A stretch of DNA of 64,000 bases, from positions 1 to 64,000 of the forward strand of contig JAHHSD010000002.1 of the NCBI GenBank assembly GCA_020025425.1, read 5' to 3'. The DNA is from Oscillospiraceae bacterium. Lineage in GTDB: Bacteria; Bacillota; Clostridia; Oscillospirales; Oscillospiraceae. The position numbers and the translations under genes were made by a program. Of the stretch, positions 33,225 to 41,184 are shown one piece after another (the stretch's first letter is position 1; the number at the start of each line of letters is the position of its first letter). A model generated the notes under the pieces. The model ran no database searches. It was not told where the DNA came from and was given only the letters and a program-made list of their open reading frames with translations.

Positions 33225-34981
33225 AAAAAGAAAAAGGAACATTTGCGTGGATCATGGAATTCGCAGGGCTGAAGCGAAAATACTACGTTTTCAGCGTAAT
33301 TTTTGCAATCATCGGGGCGCTTTGTCAGATGCTGCCCTTTGTTGTGATTGCGCATATGATCGGGAAATTGCTGGGCGGCGATGTGAACTTCCAGGGCTAT
33401 CTGTCCGATTGTCTGGTCATGGCCGGTGTCTGGGTCCTGCGTGTGCTCTTCCACTCCATCTCCACCGCCGCCTCCCATGTGGCCACCTTCTCCGTCCTCG
33501 CCAACATCCGCAAGCGGGGATTGCTGAAGCTGGAGCGGATGCCGTTGGGTGAAGTTCAGAAATTGGGGTCCGGCAACCTGAAAAACATCCTTGTGGAGCG
33601 GATCGACAGCATTGAAACCACCCTTGCCCACATGATTCCGGAGCTGAGCGGAAATCTGTGCGCTGTTTTGGCAACGCTCATCTTTCTTTTTGTCATTGAC
33701 TGGCGAATGGCGCTGGTTTCTCTCATTACCTTCCCCCTCGGTATGCTCTGCTTCATGGGTATGATGATCGGATACGAGGAAAACTACAAGCGCACCGTGC
33801 GGGCCACCAAAAATCTGAACGACACGGCGGTGGAGTACATCGGCGGCATCGAGGTCATCAAGGTCTTTGGCAAATCCAAGAGCTCCTATGACAAGTTCGT
33901 GGCGGCCACCAAGGAGGGCGCTGCCAGCTATGTGGACTGGATGCGCAAGAGCAACTTCTTTTTCACCTTTTCCATGAACATCATGCCCGCCACCCTCATC
34001 ACTGTCCTGCCCATCGGCGGCATGCTGGTGCGGAACGGCTCCCTGCCTGTCACCAGCTTCATCCTGGTGACCATCCTGGCCATGGGCCTGATCACCCCCG
34101 TCATCAACTGCATGGCGTTCAGCGACGACATGGCGAAGCTGCACACGGTGATCGGAGAGGTCACCTCCATTGTGGGTGCAGAGGAGATGGCCCGGCCCCG
34201 GACCAATCAGGCGCAGCCCAAGGACCACACCATCACCCTGGACCAGGTGCGGTTCGGCTATGAGGAAAAAGAGGTCCTCCATGGGATCGACCTGACCTTC
34301 CGCGAGGGCACTGTGAACGCCATCGTCGGCCCATCCGGCGGCGGCAAATCCACCATTGCAAAGCTGATTGCCTCCTTCTGGGATGCGAATGGGGGCAGCA
34401 TCCGGATCGGAGGCACAGACATTCGGGAGCTCTCCGCAGAGCAGTATCACAGCCTGGTGGCTTACGTTTCCCAGGATAACTTCCTGTTCGATGACACCAT
34501 CCGGGAAAATATCCGCATGGGTCGGCTGTCCGCAAGCGACGCGGAGGTGGAGCAGGCCGCCAGGGACTGCGGCTGCTTTGAGTTTATCTCCAATCTGGAG
34601 CGCGGCTTTGATACCGTTGTGGGCAGCGGCGGCGGACATCTCTCCGGCGGCGAGAAGCAGCGCATCTGCATCGCCAGAGCCATGCTGAAAAATGCCCCCA
34701 TTGTGATCCTGGACGAGGCAACGGCGTACACCGATCCGGAAAATGAAGCGGTGATCCAGGCCTCCGTGGCCAAGCTGGTGCAGGGAAAGACCCTCATTGT
34801 CATTGCCCACCGCCTGTCTACCATTACGGATGCTGACCAGATTGTGGTGGTGGATCAGGGCAGCATCGCAGGGAGCGGGACCCACGAGGAGCTTGTGATG
34901 ACCTGCCCGATTTACAAGAAGCTTTGGGCTGCTCATATGTCTGCCAGGGACAGTCTGTGCGGAGGTGTTGAAAATGTTTAG
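33221..34981 (+). CDS. ABC exporter-fold transporter, half 1 (YbtP/IrtA-like)
   Basis: A 586-residue half-transporter: six membrane helices (about 20-310) followed by an ATPase domain with Walker A GPSGGGKST near 370, signature HLSGGEKQRI and Walker B VILDEATAYTDPENE. The GTG start overlaps the EcfA stop (GTGA). Pairs of this type beside ECF genes resemble the YbtPQ/IrtAB group that imports metallophores, and the ATxxxDPENE Walker B tail is common there; this assignment is from memory of the family and is tentative. Base composition jumps from about 50% GC to clearly higher around 33400, inside this gene. Confidence 0.88.
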   Translation: MKKEKGTFAWIMEFAGLKRKYYVFSVIFAIIGALCQMLPFVVIAHMIGKLLGGDVNFQGYLSDCLVMAGVWVLRVLFHSISTAASHVATFSVLANIRKRGLLKLERMPLGEVQKLGSGNLKNILVERIDSIETTLAHMIPELSGNLCAVLATLIFLFVIDWRMALVSLITFPLGMLCFMGMMIGYEENYKRTVRATKNLNDTAVEYIGGIEVIKVFGKSKSSYDKFVAATKEGAASYVDWMRKSNFFFTFSMNIMPATLITVLPIGGMLVRNGSLPVTSFILVTILAMGLITPVINCMAFSDDMAKLHTVIGEVTSIVGAEEMARPRTNQAQPKDHTITLDQVRFGYEEKEVLHGIDLTFREGTVNAIVGPSGGGKSTIAKLIASFWDANGGSIRIGGTDIRELSAEQYHSLVAYVSQDNFLFDDTIRENIRMGRLSASDAEVEQAARDCGCFEFISNLERGFDTVVGSGGGHLSGGEKQRICIARAMLKNAPIVILDEATAYTDPENEAVIQASVAKLVQGKTLIVIAHRLSTITDADQIVVVDQGSIAGSGTHEELVMTCPIYKKLWAAHMSARDSLCGGVENV

Positions 34982-36707
34982 TACATTCCGAAATTTCTTT
35001 GCTTTTTGCAGCAAGACAAACCGCAAAAAATTCTACACATCTATTGTTCTCGGCGTATTTTCCGCTTTATTCGGCGCGCTGAAGATTCCGGCGATCGGCG
35101 TGATGCTGATGGCCATTCTGGACAACTCCATCACTGACAAGGCCATTTGGACCTCCTTCGGCATCATGCTGCTGTCCGTCCTGGGCTCCTCCCTGATCAA
35201 CTACCGCTCCACCATGCTCCAGACCGAGGCCGGCTACGGCACCGCCACCCAGAAGCGGATGGAGATTGCAGAGCATATGCGCTACCTCCCCATGGGCTAT
35301 TTCAACGAAAACAGCCTGGGTCAGATCACCTCCGTCACCACCAACACCATGGAGAACCTGGCCGATGTGGGCACCCGGGTGGTGATGATGGTGACCAGCG
35401 GAATCTTCCTCACCGGCGTCATCACCCTGATGCTGTTCTTCTTTGACTGGCGCATCGGCCTGCTGGCCGTCTGCGGCCTGCTGGTCTATCTGCTGGTCAA
35501 CCTCCTGATGCAGCGATCGGCCCGGGCCTGCTCTGCGGAGAAGGTCCGCTCAGACTCGGTGGTGGTGGAGAAGGTGCTGGAATACATCAAAGGCATTGCC
35601 GAGGTCAAGTCCTACCACCTGTCCGGCAAATACAACAAAAAGCTGGAGTCCGCCATCGACAAAAACGCAAAGGCCAACATCGGCATGGAGCTGGTCCTCG
35701 TCCCCTATCTGGGCCTCCAGAGCTTCGTGTCCAAGCTCATCGGCGTCACCATGGCGGCCGTCTCCGTGTACTTCTATACCAATGGCACTATGCCTCTTCT
35801 GAGCTGCATTATGATGCTGATTTGCTCCTTTATGATGATGGAGGGCCTGGAGAAGGCAGGAAACTACTCCGGACTGCTCCGGGTGGTGGACCTGAGCGTC
35901 AGCCGGGCCAACGAGATCCTGGATCTGCCCATGATGGACATTGACGGTGTGGATGAGGCCCCGGCCTCCTTCGATCTGACGGCGGAGCATATTGATTTTG
36001 CCTATGGTGAGAAGAAAATCATCGATGATGTATCGGTTACCATCCCGCAAAATACAACAACCGCCATTGTCGGCCCCTCCGGCGGCGGCAAAACCACCCT
36101 GTGCCATCTGCTGTCCCGGTTCTGGGATGTGGACAGCGGAGCGGTGACCCTGGGCGGCAGGAATATTAAAGAGTACAGTATGGATGCCCTGATGCGGAAC
36201 TTCAGCTTTGTGTTCCAGAATGTCTACCTGTTCCAGGACACCATCGCCAACAATATCCGCTTCGGTCAGCCTGACGCATCCATGGACGCCGTGATCGCCG
36301 CTGCGAAAAAGGCCAAATGCCACGACTTTATTATGGCGCTCCCCGACGGCTACGACACAGTGATCGGAGAAAGCGGCGGCACCCTCTCCGGCGGAGAGCG
36401 GCAGCGGCTGTCCATCGCCCGGGCCATCATGAAGGACGCCCCAATCATCATCCTGGATGAGGCCACTGCCAATGTTGACCCGGAGAATGAACAGGAGCTG
36501 CTGTCGGCACTTGATGAGCTGACCAGGGCAAAGACCATCATCATGATTGCCCACCGCCTGAAAACCGTGCAGCATGCAGATCAGATCCTGGTGATCGACC
36601 AGGGCAAAATCGTGCAGCGGGGGAAACACGAAAAACTGATTGCAGAGGATGGAATCTATCGGAGGTTCGTCAATCAGCGCGAGCTGGCTGTCAGCTGGAA
36701 GCTGTAA
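34974..36707 (+). CDS. ABC exporter-fold transporter, half 2 (YbtQ/IrtB-like)
   Basis: A 577-residue second half-transporter, expected to form a heterodimer with the preceding one. Six membrane helices (about 15-310) precede an ATPase domain with Walker A GPSGGGKTT near 365, signature TLSGGERQRL and Walker B IIILDEATANVDPENE. Both ATPase sites of the pair look competent. The ATG at 34974 has GGAGGTG before it; a TTG nine bases upstream is too close to that site. It overlaps the previous gene by 8 bases and ends the transport operon. Cargo unknown. Confidence 0.88.
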   Translation: MFSTFRNFFAFCSKTNRKKFYTSIVLGVFSALFGALKIPAIGVMLMAILDNSITDKAIWTSFGIMLLSVLGSSLINYRSTMLQTEAGYGTATQKRMEIAEHMRYLPMGYFNENSLGQITSVTTNTMENLADVGTRVVMMVTSGIFLTGVITLMLFFFDWRIGLLAVCGLLVYLLVNLLMQRSARACSAEKVRSDSVVVEKVLEYIKGIAEVKSYHLSGKYNKKLESAIDKNAKANIGMELVLVPYLGLQSFVSKLIGVTMAAVSVYFYTNGTMPLLSCIMMLICSFMMMEGLEKAGNYSGLLRVVDLSVSRANEILDLPMMDIDGVDEAPASFDLTAEHIDFAYGEKKIIDDVSVTIPQNTTTAIVGPSGGGKTTLCHLLSRFWDVDSGAVTLGGRNIKEYSMDALMRNFSFVFQNVYLFQDTIANNIRFGQPDASMDAVIAAAKKAKCHDFIMALPDGYDTVIGESGGTLSGGERQRLSIARAIMKDAPIIILDEATANVDPENEQELLSALDELTRAKTIIMIAHRLKTVQHADQILVIDQGKIVQRGKHEKLIAEDGIYRRFVNQRELAVSWKL

Positions 36708-36720
36708 TTTCCTCACACAC

Positions 36721-36749
36721 AGCGGGAGCGATCACAGATCGCTCCCGCT
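36721..36749 (+). terminator. hairpin after the ABC half-transporter pair
   Basis: A perfect 13-bp stem (36721-36733 with 36737-36749) with an ACA loop; the following CTTC is not T-rich, so termination may be partial. Confidence 0.6.
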
Positions 36750-36784
36750 CTTCAAAAAACTTTTCCTTCCGCCCCCGCCGCAGA

Positions 36785-36813
36785 TTGAAACCGGCGTCAA
36801 AGTGTGCTATGAT
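36785..36813 (+). promoter_or_regulatory. promoter of the membrane methyltransferase gene
   Basis: TTGAAA (36785-36790), a 17-base spacer and TATGAT (36808-36813). Confidence 0.7.
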
Positions 36814-36815
36814 TC

Positions 36816-36833
36816 GGTTAGTAATAGCTAACT
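36816..36833 (+). promoter_or_regulatory. operator GGTTAG-N6-CTAACT, second copy
   Basis: Two bases after the -10 box, covering the likely start point. Arms GGTTAG and CTAAC(T) with a 6-base spacer (taatag) match the element at 30315-30332, so both transcripts are probably controlled by one regulator acting as a repressor here. Confidence 0.6.
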
Positions 36834-36852
36834 CTTTGTTTGAGGTGATCTT

Positions 36853-37353
36853 ATGGACGATAAAAAGCCCCTGTCCCAGTTCGGGATCGGCCCGGTCTAT
36901 GCGGCCACGGTCTTTCTTCTGACCCTTACAGCTCTTTTTCTGGATCACGTCGGTCTGCTGTTCTCTCTTCGGGTCCCCGCCGCATGTCTCCCGCTGAAGC
37001 TGCTGGGTGCCGTCCTGATCCTCGCAGCGGCACTGCTGTGGTGCAACGCGGTCATCGCCACGAAAATTGCCCAGCATATCCGCCGAAACGAGCTGGTCAC
37101 GACCGGCGCTTATGCCTGGGTGCGGAACCCGATCTATTCAGCCATCATGCTTGCGATGTGGGGCCTGCTGCTCTGGTGCGGCAATCTTCTGCTGTTGATC
37201 CTGTGCCCCGTCTATTACATTTTGATGACGGTCATGGTAAAGGCTACCGAAGAAAAATGGCTGGCAGATCTGTATGGGAAGCCCTATCTTGACTACTGCA
37301 ATCGGGTCAACCGCTGCCTCCCGTGGTTCCCCAGACAGAGCGGTGGGTGCTGA
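36853..37353 (+). CDS. isoprenylcysteine/phospholipid methyltransferase-family membrane protein
   Basis: A 166-residue membrane protein of the ICMT/PEMT-like methyltransferase group. It has about four to five hydrophobic segments and the conserved core LVTTGAYAWVRNPIYSAIML, then ATEEKWLADLYGKPYLDYCNRVNRCLP, which binds S-adenosylmethionine in this fold. Bacterial members methylate lipids or small molecules; the substrate here is unknown. GAGGTGAT precedes the ATG. It heads a group of three small membrane-protein genes and carries the same operator as the ECF/ABC operon upstream. Confidence 0.83.
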   Translation: MDDKKPLSQFGIGPVYAATVFLLTLTALFLDHVGLLFSLRVPAACLPLKLLGAVLILAAALLWCNAVIATKIAQHIRRNELVTTGAYAWVRNPIYSAIMLAMWGLLLWCGNLLLLILCPVYYILMTVMVKATEEKWLADLYGKPYLDYCNRVNRCLPWFPRQSGGC

Positions 37354-37354
37354 T

Positions 37355-37840
37355 ATGCTTTTTATGATGGAAACGATTTGTCTGTGTCTGGTCTTTTGGG
37401 GCATCTGTTATCTCGGGACCGGTACAGACGAGAAAAATCTGAAAAGCCTGTCGGCCTATCCGGACAAGATCCAGCGCCAGGTGATGGCGGATCCCCGGCT
37501 GGGTCCCCAAGTCAAAATCGCCTCCCCCTGGGTTGGATTTTTTGCCAATCTGCTGCTCTATACTGTTCTTCTGCTGATCCTGTGCTTCTTTGTGCGGGAG
37601 GACGGCTTTGGGCCGAACTTCCGGACGGTTCTGGTCATGGGTGAGATCCTCAACGCATTTGACTTTTTGGTGATCGATCTGCTGTGGTGGCGGCATACAA
37701 GGCGTGTCCGCTTTTCCGGGACCGAAGCTCAGCCGGAGCTGTACAGCGACCCGAAACATCATTTGATTTCTTTTATGAAAGGTATCCTGATGTTTTTCCT
37801 TGCCGCTGTAATTGACGGCCTGATCCTGTCCCTGCTTTAA
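37355..37840 (+). CDS. small membrane protein, function unknown
   Basis: A 161-residue protein I do not recognise. Hydrophobic segments are visible at about 1-20, 60-80, 95-115 and 140-160; a Trp/Arg-rich patch (LLWWRHTRRVRF) lies between the last two. The ATG at 37355 comes 2 bases after the methyltransferase stop and behind GGTGGG, so the two are very likely co-translated. A methionine-rich start (MLFMMET) offers alternative starts a few codons later. Context suggests it works with the neighbouring membrane methyltransferase. Confidence 0.7.
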   Translation: MLFMMETICLCLVFWGICYLGTGTDEKNLKSLSAYPDKIQRQVMADPRLGPQVKIASPWVGFFANLLLYTVLLLILCFFVREDGFGPNFRTVLVMGEILNAFDFLVIDLLWWRHTRRVRFSGTEAQPELYSDPKHHLISFMKGILMFFLAAVIDGLILSLL

Positions 37841-37879
37841 GGTGGCTCCACGAAAACAAAATCCGAGAGGGGAATTGTT

Positions 37880-38377
37880 ATGAACTGGTTTCGCATCATC
37901 CTGGACGGAATTTTTATGAGTGCGGTGTTCAATCTGGCAACAGGTCTGATCCTGGCGGTGGACCCGGTGATCTTCACAACAGCTTACCCCCGCGAGCTCC
38001 AAAAGGCGGCACCGAAAAACCCGAAGGCCGCCAAGCACAAGCTGCTTTTCACCCTGCTTGTCATTGCACCGGTCACATTATTCGGCGTACTCAGCGCATA
38101 TGAAGCCGGGGTGCGGGACTTCTGGCCCCGCTTCTGGACCGCCTATATAGAGTTCTTCCTGGTGAATCTGGGCGATTTCTTCGGGCTGGACTGGTATCTG
38201 CGGGAAAGGCTTGGGGCGCGCTGGGAGCTGCCCGGCACCCACGGACATCCCTGCTACGAGACAAAGGTCTGGATGAAATCCCTGGGCATCCCGGAGCACT
38301 GGATCCTCTGGCCCTTTGTGGTTTGTCCCCTGTTTGGTTTGATCTCCGCCGGTCTGGGCATGCTCCTTCCACGCTGA
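37880..38377 (+). CDS. small membrane protein, function unknown
   Basis: A 165-residue protein with hydrophobic segments at about 8-28, 52-72, 85-105 and 140-162. A central patch with acidic and aromatic residues (VNLGDFFGLDWYLRERLG) and GTHGHPCYETK may form a loop with His/Cys/Glu that could bind metal; this is only a visual impression. AGAGGGG precedes the ATG. It is last in the three-gene group and is followed by a strong terminator. I do not recognise the family. Confidence 0.72.
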   Translation: MNWFRIILDGIFMSAVFNLATGLILAVDPVIFTTAYPRELQKAAPKNPKAAKHKLLFTLLVIAPVTLFGVLSAYEAGVRDFWPRFWTAYIEFFLVNLGDFFGLDWYLRERLGARWELPGTHGHPCYETKVWMKSLGIPEHWILWPFVVCPLFGLISAGLGMLLPR

Positions 38378-38405
38378 CGGCCTTCTCTCCCCTTTTCTCT
38401 CCGCA

Positions 38406-38456
38406 AAAAGCGACAAGGTTGGGTGCCTTCTCTCGGCTCCCAACCTCGTCGCTTTT
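38406..38456. terminator. bidirectional terminator between convergent transcripts
   Basis: Arms AAAAGCGAC-A-AGGTTGGG and CCCAACCT-C-GTCGCTTTT pair with one bulge or mismatch around a 14-base loop. A and T tracts at the stem base serve both strands. Confidence 0.85.
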
Positions 38457-38516
38457 ACATGATAATTGATATCCTCGGAAAACAGCGGTATTTCTTCAGG
38501 CCCCACGCCGCCCGGT

Positions 38517-39908
38517 TTAGTATAAATATACCGAGAGGGCAATAAAGAAAACCTGCATGACCACCATGATACAAAACAGCGGACCAATGAATTTATACCA
38601 TTTATTGAGGGAAACCCCCATCAGGCCGCACTCCAACGAGCAGGCCGTCGGCCAAAACATGTCAGAAAACCCATCGCCAAAGCAGTAGCACAGCACCGCA
38701 GTCTGGCGATTCAGCCCCACAATGTCGGACACCGGCGCCATGATGGGCATGGTGATGGTGGCCTGACTGGAGGAGCCTGTGATGAAGAAATTGATCACGT
38801 TTTGCAGAAACAGCATTCCAATCGCAGAGAACACCCGATTGGTGGAGTTGAGCAGTGTAGACAGGCCATGCACGATGGTATCGGAAATCATGGCCTCCTG
38901 CATGGTCAGCAGGATCCCCCTGGTAAAGCCAACCACCAGGATAGACGGCACAACGCTGCGGGTAGCCTCGATAAAGCTTCTGCAGATCTCCGTGGCTGAA
39001 TAGCCGGAGACGATGCCGCTGACCACCATCATCATAAAGAACATGGCGGCAATCTCATCAATATACCAGTCACACCACATGGTGCCGTAAATCAGCGTCC
39101 CGATGGTGACAAAAAACAGCAGCAGGCACAGCTTCTGACGGATGGTGAACATGTTGTCTTCACACTTGGATTCCGGAAGATCGATCTCACTCGACTCTCC
39201 GTAAAGGATTGATTGTGTGGGATCGGCCTTGATTTTGCGGGCATAACGCATGACATACAGGATGGATACGGTTTGGAAGCAGAGAAAAATTACGAACCTG
39301 TATCCAAGACCGGAATTGATGGGCACCTCCGCAATATTCTGTGCGATTCCCACCGAAAACGGATTGGTCAGCGCGGCCGCAAAGCCAGTGGCGACTCCGA
39401 TATAGACAATGGAGCCCCCCACCAGCGCATCATACCCCAGGGCAGTCATGATACCAATAAAGACAGGTACAAGTCCATATGTCTCCTCAAAAATACCCAG
39501 TGTTGCGCCCAGCAGCCCGAAGAATATCATGCAGACTGGAATCAGCAGGTGCGTCTTACTGCCCAACCGACGGACCAGCACCTGGATCGCATTATTCAGG
39601 GTACCGTTTTCCATAAGAAGATAAACATAGGAATAGGCGAAAATAATCAGAATCAGGATATTCGCTGCTGAGACATAGCCTCTCTGCAAATTGAGAAAAA
39701 TGTCAAAAAACCCTGCCTGCTTCCCTTCCACATAGTGGAAGGTCTCTGGCAGAACAATCATTTTCCGGCTGATCGGATCCCAGACTCTCTCATACGCTCC
39801 GCCTGGAATCAGATAGGTGAGTGCCACAACCGCTAAAAGAATAATGGTCAACAGAACATAGGTGTGGGGCATTTTGAAGTGCCATTTTTTCTTTTTCGAT
39901 TGTCCCAA
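38517..39908 (-). CDS. YfcC-family carrier, copy 1
   Basis: A 463-residue membrane protein with about 12 hydrophobic segments of the YfcC family (C4-dicarboxylate-carrier-like fold). Landmarks are the Lys-rich start with WHFKMPHTYVLL, LIPGGAYERV, GIFEETYGLVPVFIGIM, ITGSSSQATITMPIMAP and DMFWPTACSLECGLMGV. Members are predicted carriers of amino acids or small peptides; no substrate can be read. The start is a TTG at 39908 behind GGCGGGAG. It is the last gene of a unit with an amidohydrolase and a second YfcC copy. Confidence 0.85.
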   Translation of the reverse strand: MGQSKKKKWHFKMPHTYVLLTIILLAVVALTYLIPGGAYERVWDPISRKMIVLPETFHYVEGKQAGFFDIFLNLQRGYVSAANILILIIFAYSYVYLLMENGTLNNAIQVLVRRLGSKTHLLIPVCMIFFGLLGATLGIFEETYGLVPVFIGIMTALGYDALVGGSIVYIGVATGFAAALTNPFSVGIAQNIAEVPINSGLGYRFVIFLCFQTVSILYVMRYARKIKADPTQSILYGESSEIDLPESKCEDNMFTIRQKLCLLLFFVTIGTLIYGTMWCDWYIDEIAAMFFMMMVVSGIVSGYSATEICRSFIEATRSVVPSILVVGFTRGILLTMQEAMISDTIVHGLSTLLNSTNRVFSAIGMLFLQNVINFFITGSSSQATITMPIMAPVSDIVGLNRQTAVLCYCFGDGFSDMFWPTACSLECGLMGVSLNKWYKFIGPLFCIMVVMQVFFIALSVYLY

Positions 39909-39940
39909 AAAATCTCCCGCCTTTCCGTATTCAGTTTAGA

Positions 39941-41074
39941 TCAGCACATCGGCTTGCCTTCGAGCAGAACCTGCGTGGGCAGCGCGGCAGCCGCAAAGGG
40001 GCTGTCGCTCCAGATCACGATGTCAGCATCCAGACCGGCCTTCAGCTGGCCCTTGCAGTCGTCAATGCCCAGAATCTCCGCCGGATTGATGGTCAGTGCC
40101 TTCAGCGCCTCCAGCTCACTCAGGCCGTAGCGGACACACAGGCCGGCATAGGTGCTCAGGTAGTACTGGGGAGTGACATCGTGGTCAGCGGTGATGCAGA
40201 TCTTGACGCCGGCTTTCTGAAGCACTGCCGCCGTCTCAAAGGTCTTGCCCCAGAGCTCCTGCTTGGAGCGGGTGGTGATGCCGGGGCCCACGATCACGGG
40301 GTAATTGAACTTAGCAATATAATCGGCCACAGGCACGGCATCGGTGCCGTGGACCAGGACCATATCCAGATCGAACTCCCGGGCCAGACGGATGGCGGTG
40401 CAAATGTCATCGGAGCGATGGGCATGTACGTGGATGGGCATTTTCTTCTCCAGCACCAGCAGCATGTTCTCCATGCCCCTGTCCTTGCGGAAGTAGCTGC
40501 CGGAAGCCTGGGCCTCCTCCTTGCTGTGGCGGTAATCCAGGGCGTCCTCAATGCACTTGCGGAAATGATTGGCCACACCCATACGGGATGCAAAGCCATA
40601 CTTGGCGCTCTTGGGATTCTCGCCCACACTGCACTTCATGCCAGCGTAGCGGCGCACCAGCATCTCGTCAGCCACCGTGCCGTCCAGACGAATGACCGAG
40701 CAGACACCGGCCACAACAGCATCACTTCCGGGGCACACACAGGCGCTGGTCACACCGGCACGGACAGAGCTCTCAACCGCGCGGTCAAAGGGGTACATGC
40801 CATCAACAACCTCCAGCTCGGGGGTCAGCGGGCCGGAGTAGTCGCAGCAGTCATCTCCGACGGCGCCCATGCCCTCCTCGCTGATGCAGATGTGGCTGTG
40901 GGCGTCGATCATGCCGGGCGTCACATAGCAGCCGGCTGCGTCAATGCACTGCTCGCCGGGAAGCGCCTCCAATTTCGGGGCGATTTCCTTGATCTTGCTC
41001 CCCTCCACACGGATATCGCGGGCAGCAAAACCGCCCTCCTCAAACAGCAGAACCTTTCCATTCAGAATCAGCAT
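39941..41074 (-). CDS. metal-dependent amidohydrolase
   Basis: A 377-residue cytoplasmic amidohydrolase. The metal pair is in GMIDAHSHICISEEG near residue 58; further ligands are likely in MPIHVHAHRSDDICTA, MVLVHGTDAV and ITADHDVTPQYY. The C-terminal LTINPAEILGIDD and LKAGLDADIVIW blocks are typical of imidazolonepropionase/dihydroorotase-like members. It lies between two YfcC-type carriers, so it probably hydrolyses what they import, such as a cyclic amide or acylated amino acid; this is inference. The ATG at 41074 follows AAAGGAG. Confidence 0.87.
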   Translation of the reverse strand: MLILNGKVLLFEEGGFAARDIRVEGSKIKEIAPKLEALPGEQCIDAAGCYVTPGMIDAHSHICISEEGMGAVGDDCCDYSGPLTPELEVVDGMYPFDRAVESSVRAGVTSACVCPGSDAVVAGVCSVIRLDGTVADEMLVRRYAGMKCSVGENPKSAKYGFASRMGVANHFRKCIEDALDYRHSKEEAQASGSYFRKDRGMENMLLVLEKKMPIHVHAHRSDDICTAIRLAREFDLDMVLVHGTDAVPVADYIAKFNYPVIVGPGITTRSKQELWGKTFETAAVLQKAGVKICITADHDVTPQYYLSTYAGLCVRYGLSELEALKALTINPAEILGIDDCKGQLKAGLDADIVIWSDSPFAAAALPTQVLLEGKPMC

Positions 41075-41118
41075 AAAAAAACTCCTTTCATTGCAAACGC
41101 ATCAAATATACGACAAAG

Positions 41119-41144
41119 AGGATATGGGGACGGCCCCATATCCT
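41119..41144. terminator. hairpin between amidohydrolase and YfcC copy 2 genes
   Basis: A perfect 11-bp stem (41119-41129 with 41134-41144) with loop ACGG. The T run is on the plus strand; the minus-strand tail (ctctttg) is poor, so for this operon it may only attenuate or stabilise RNA. Confidence 0.5.
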
Positions 41145-41184
41145 TTTTGCCAATGAATCAATCACACTGTGTACGAGATGAGAC

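Noticed and set aside
33155..35026. 623-residue open frame opposite the first ABC half-transporter
   Set aside because: Shadow frame; the plus strand has complete Walker and signature motifs.
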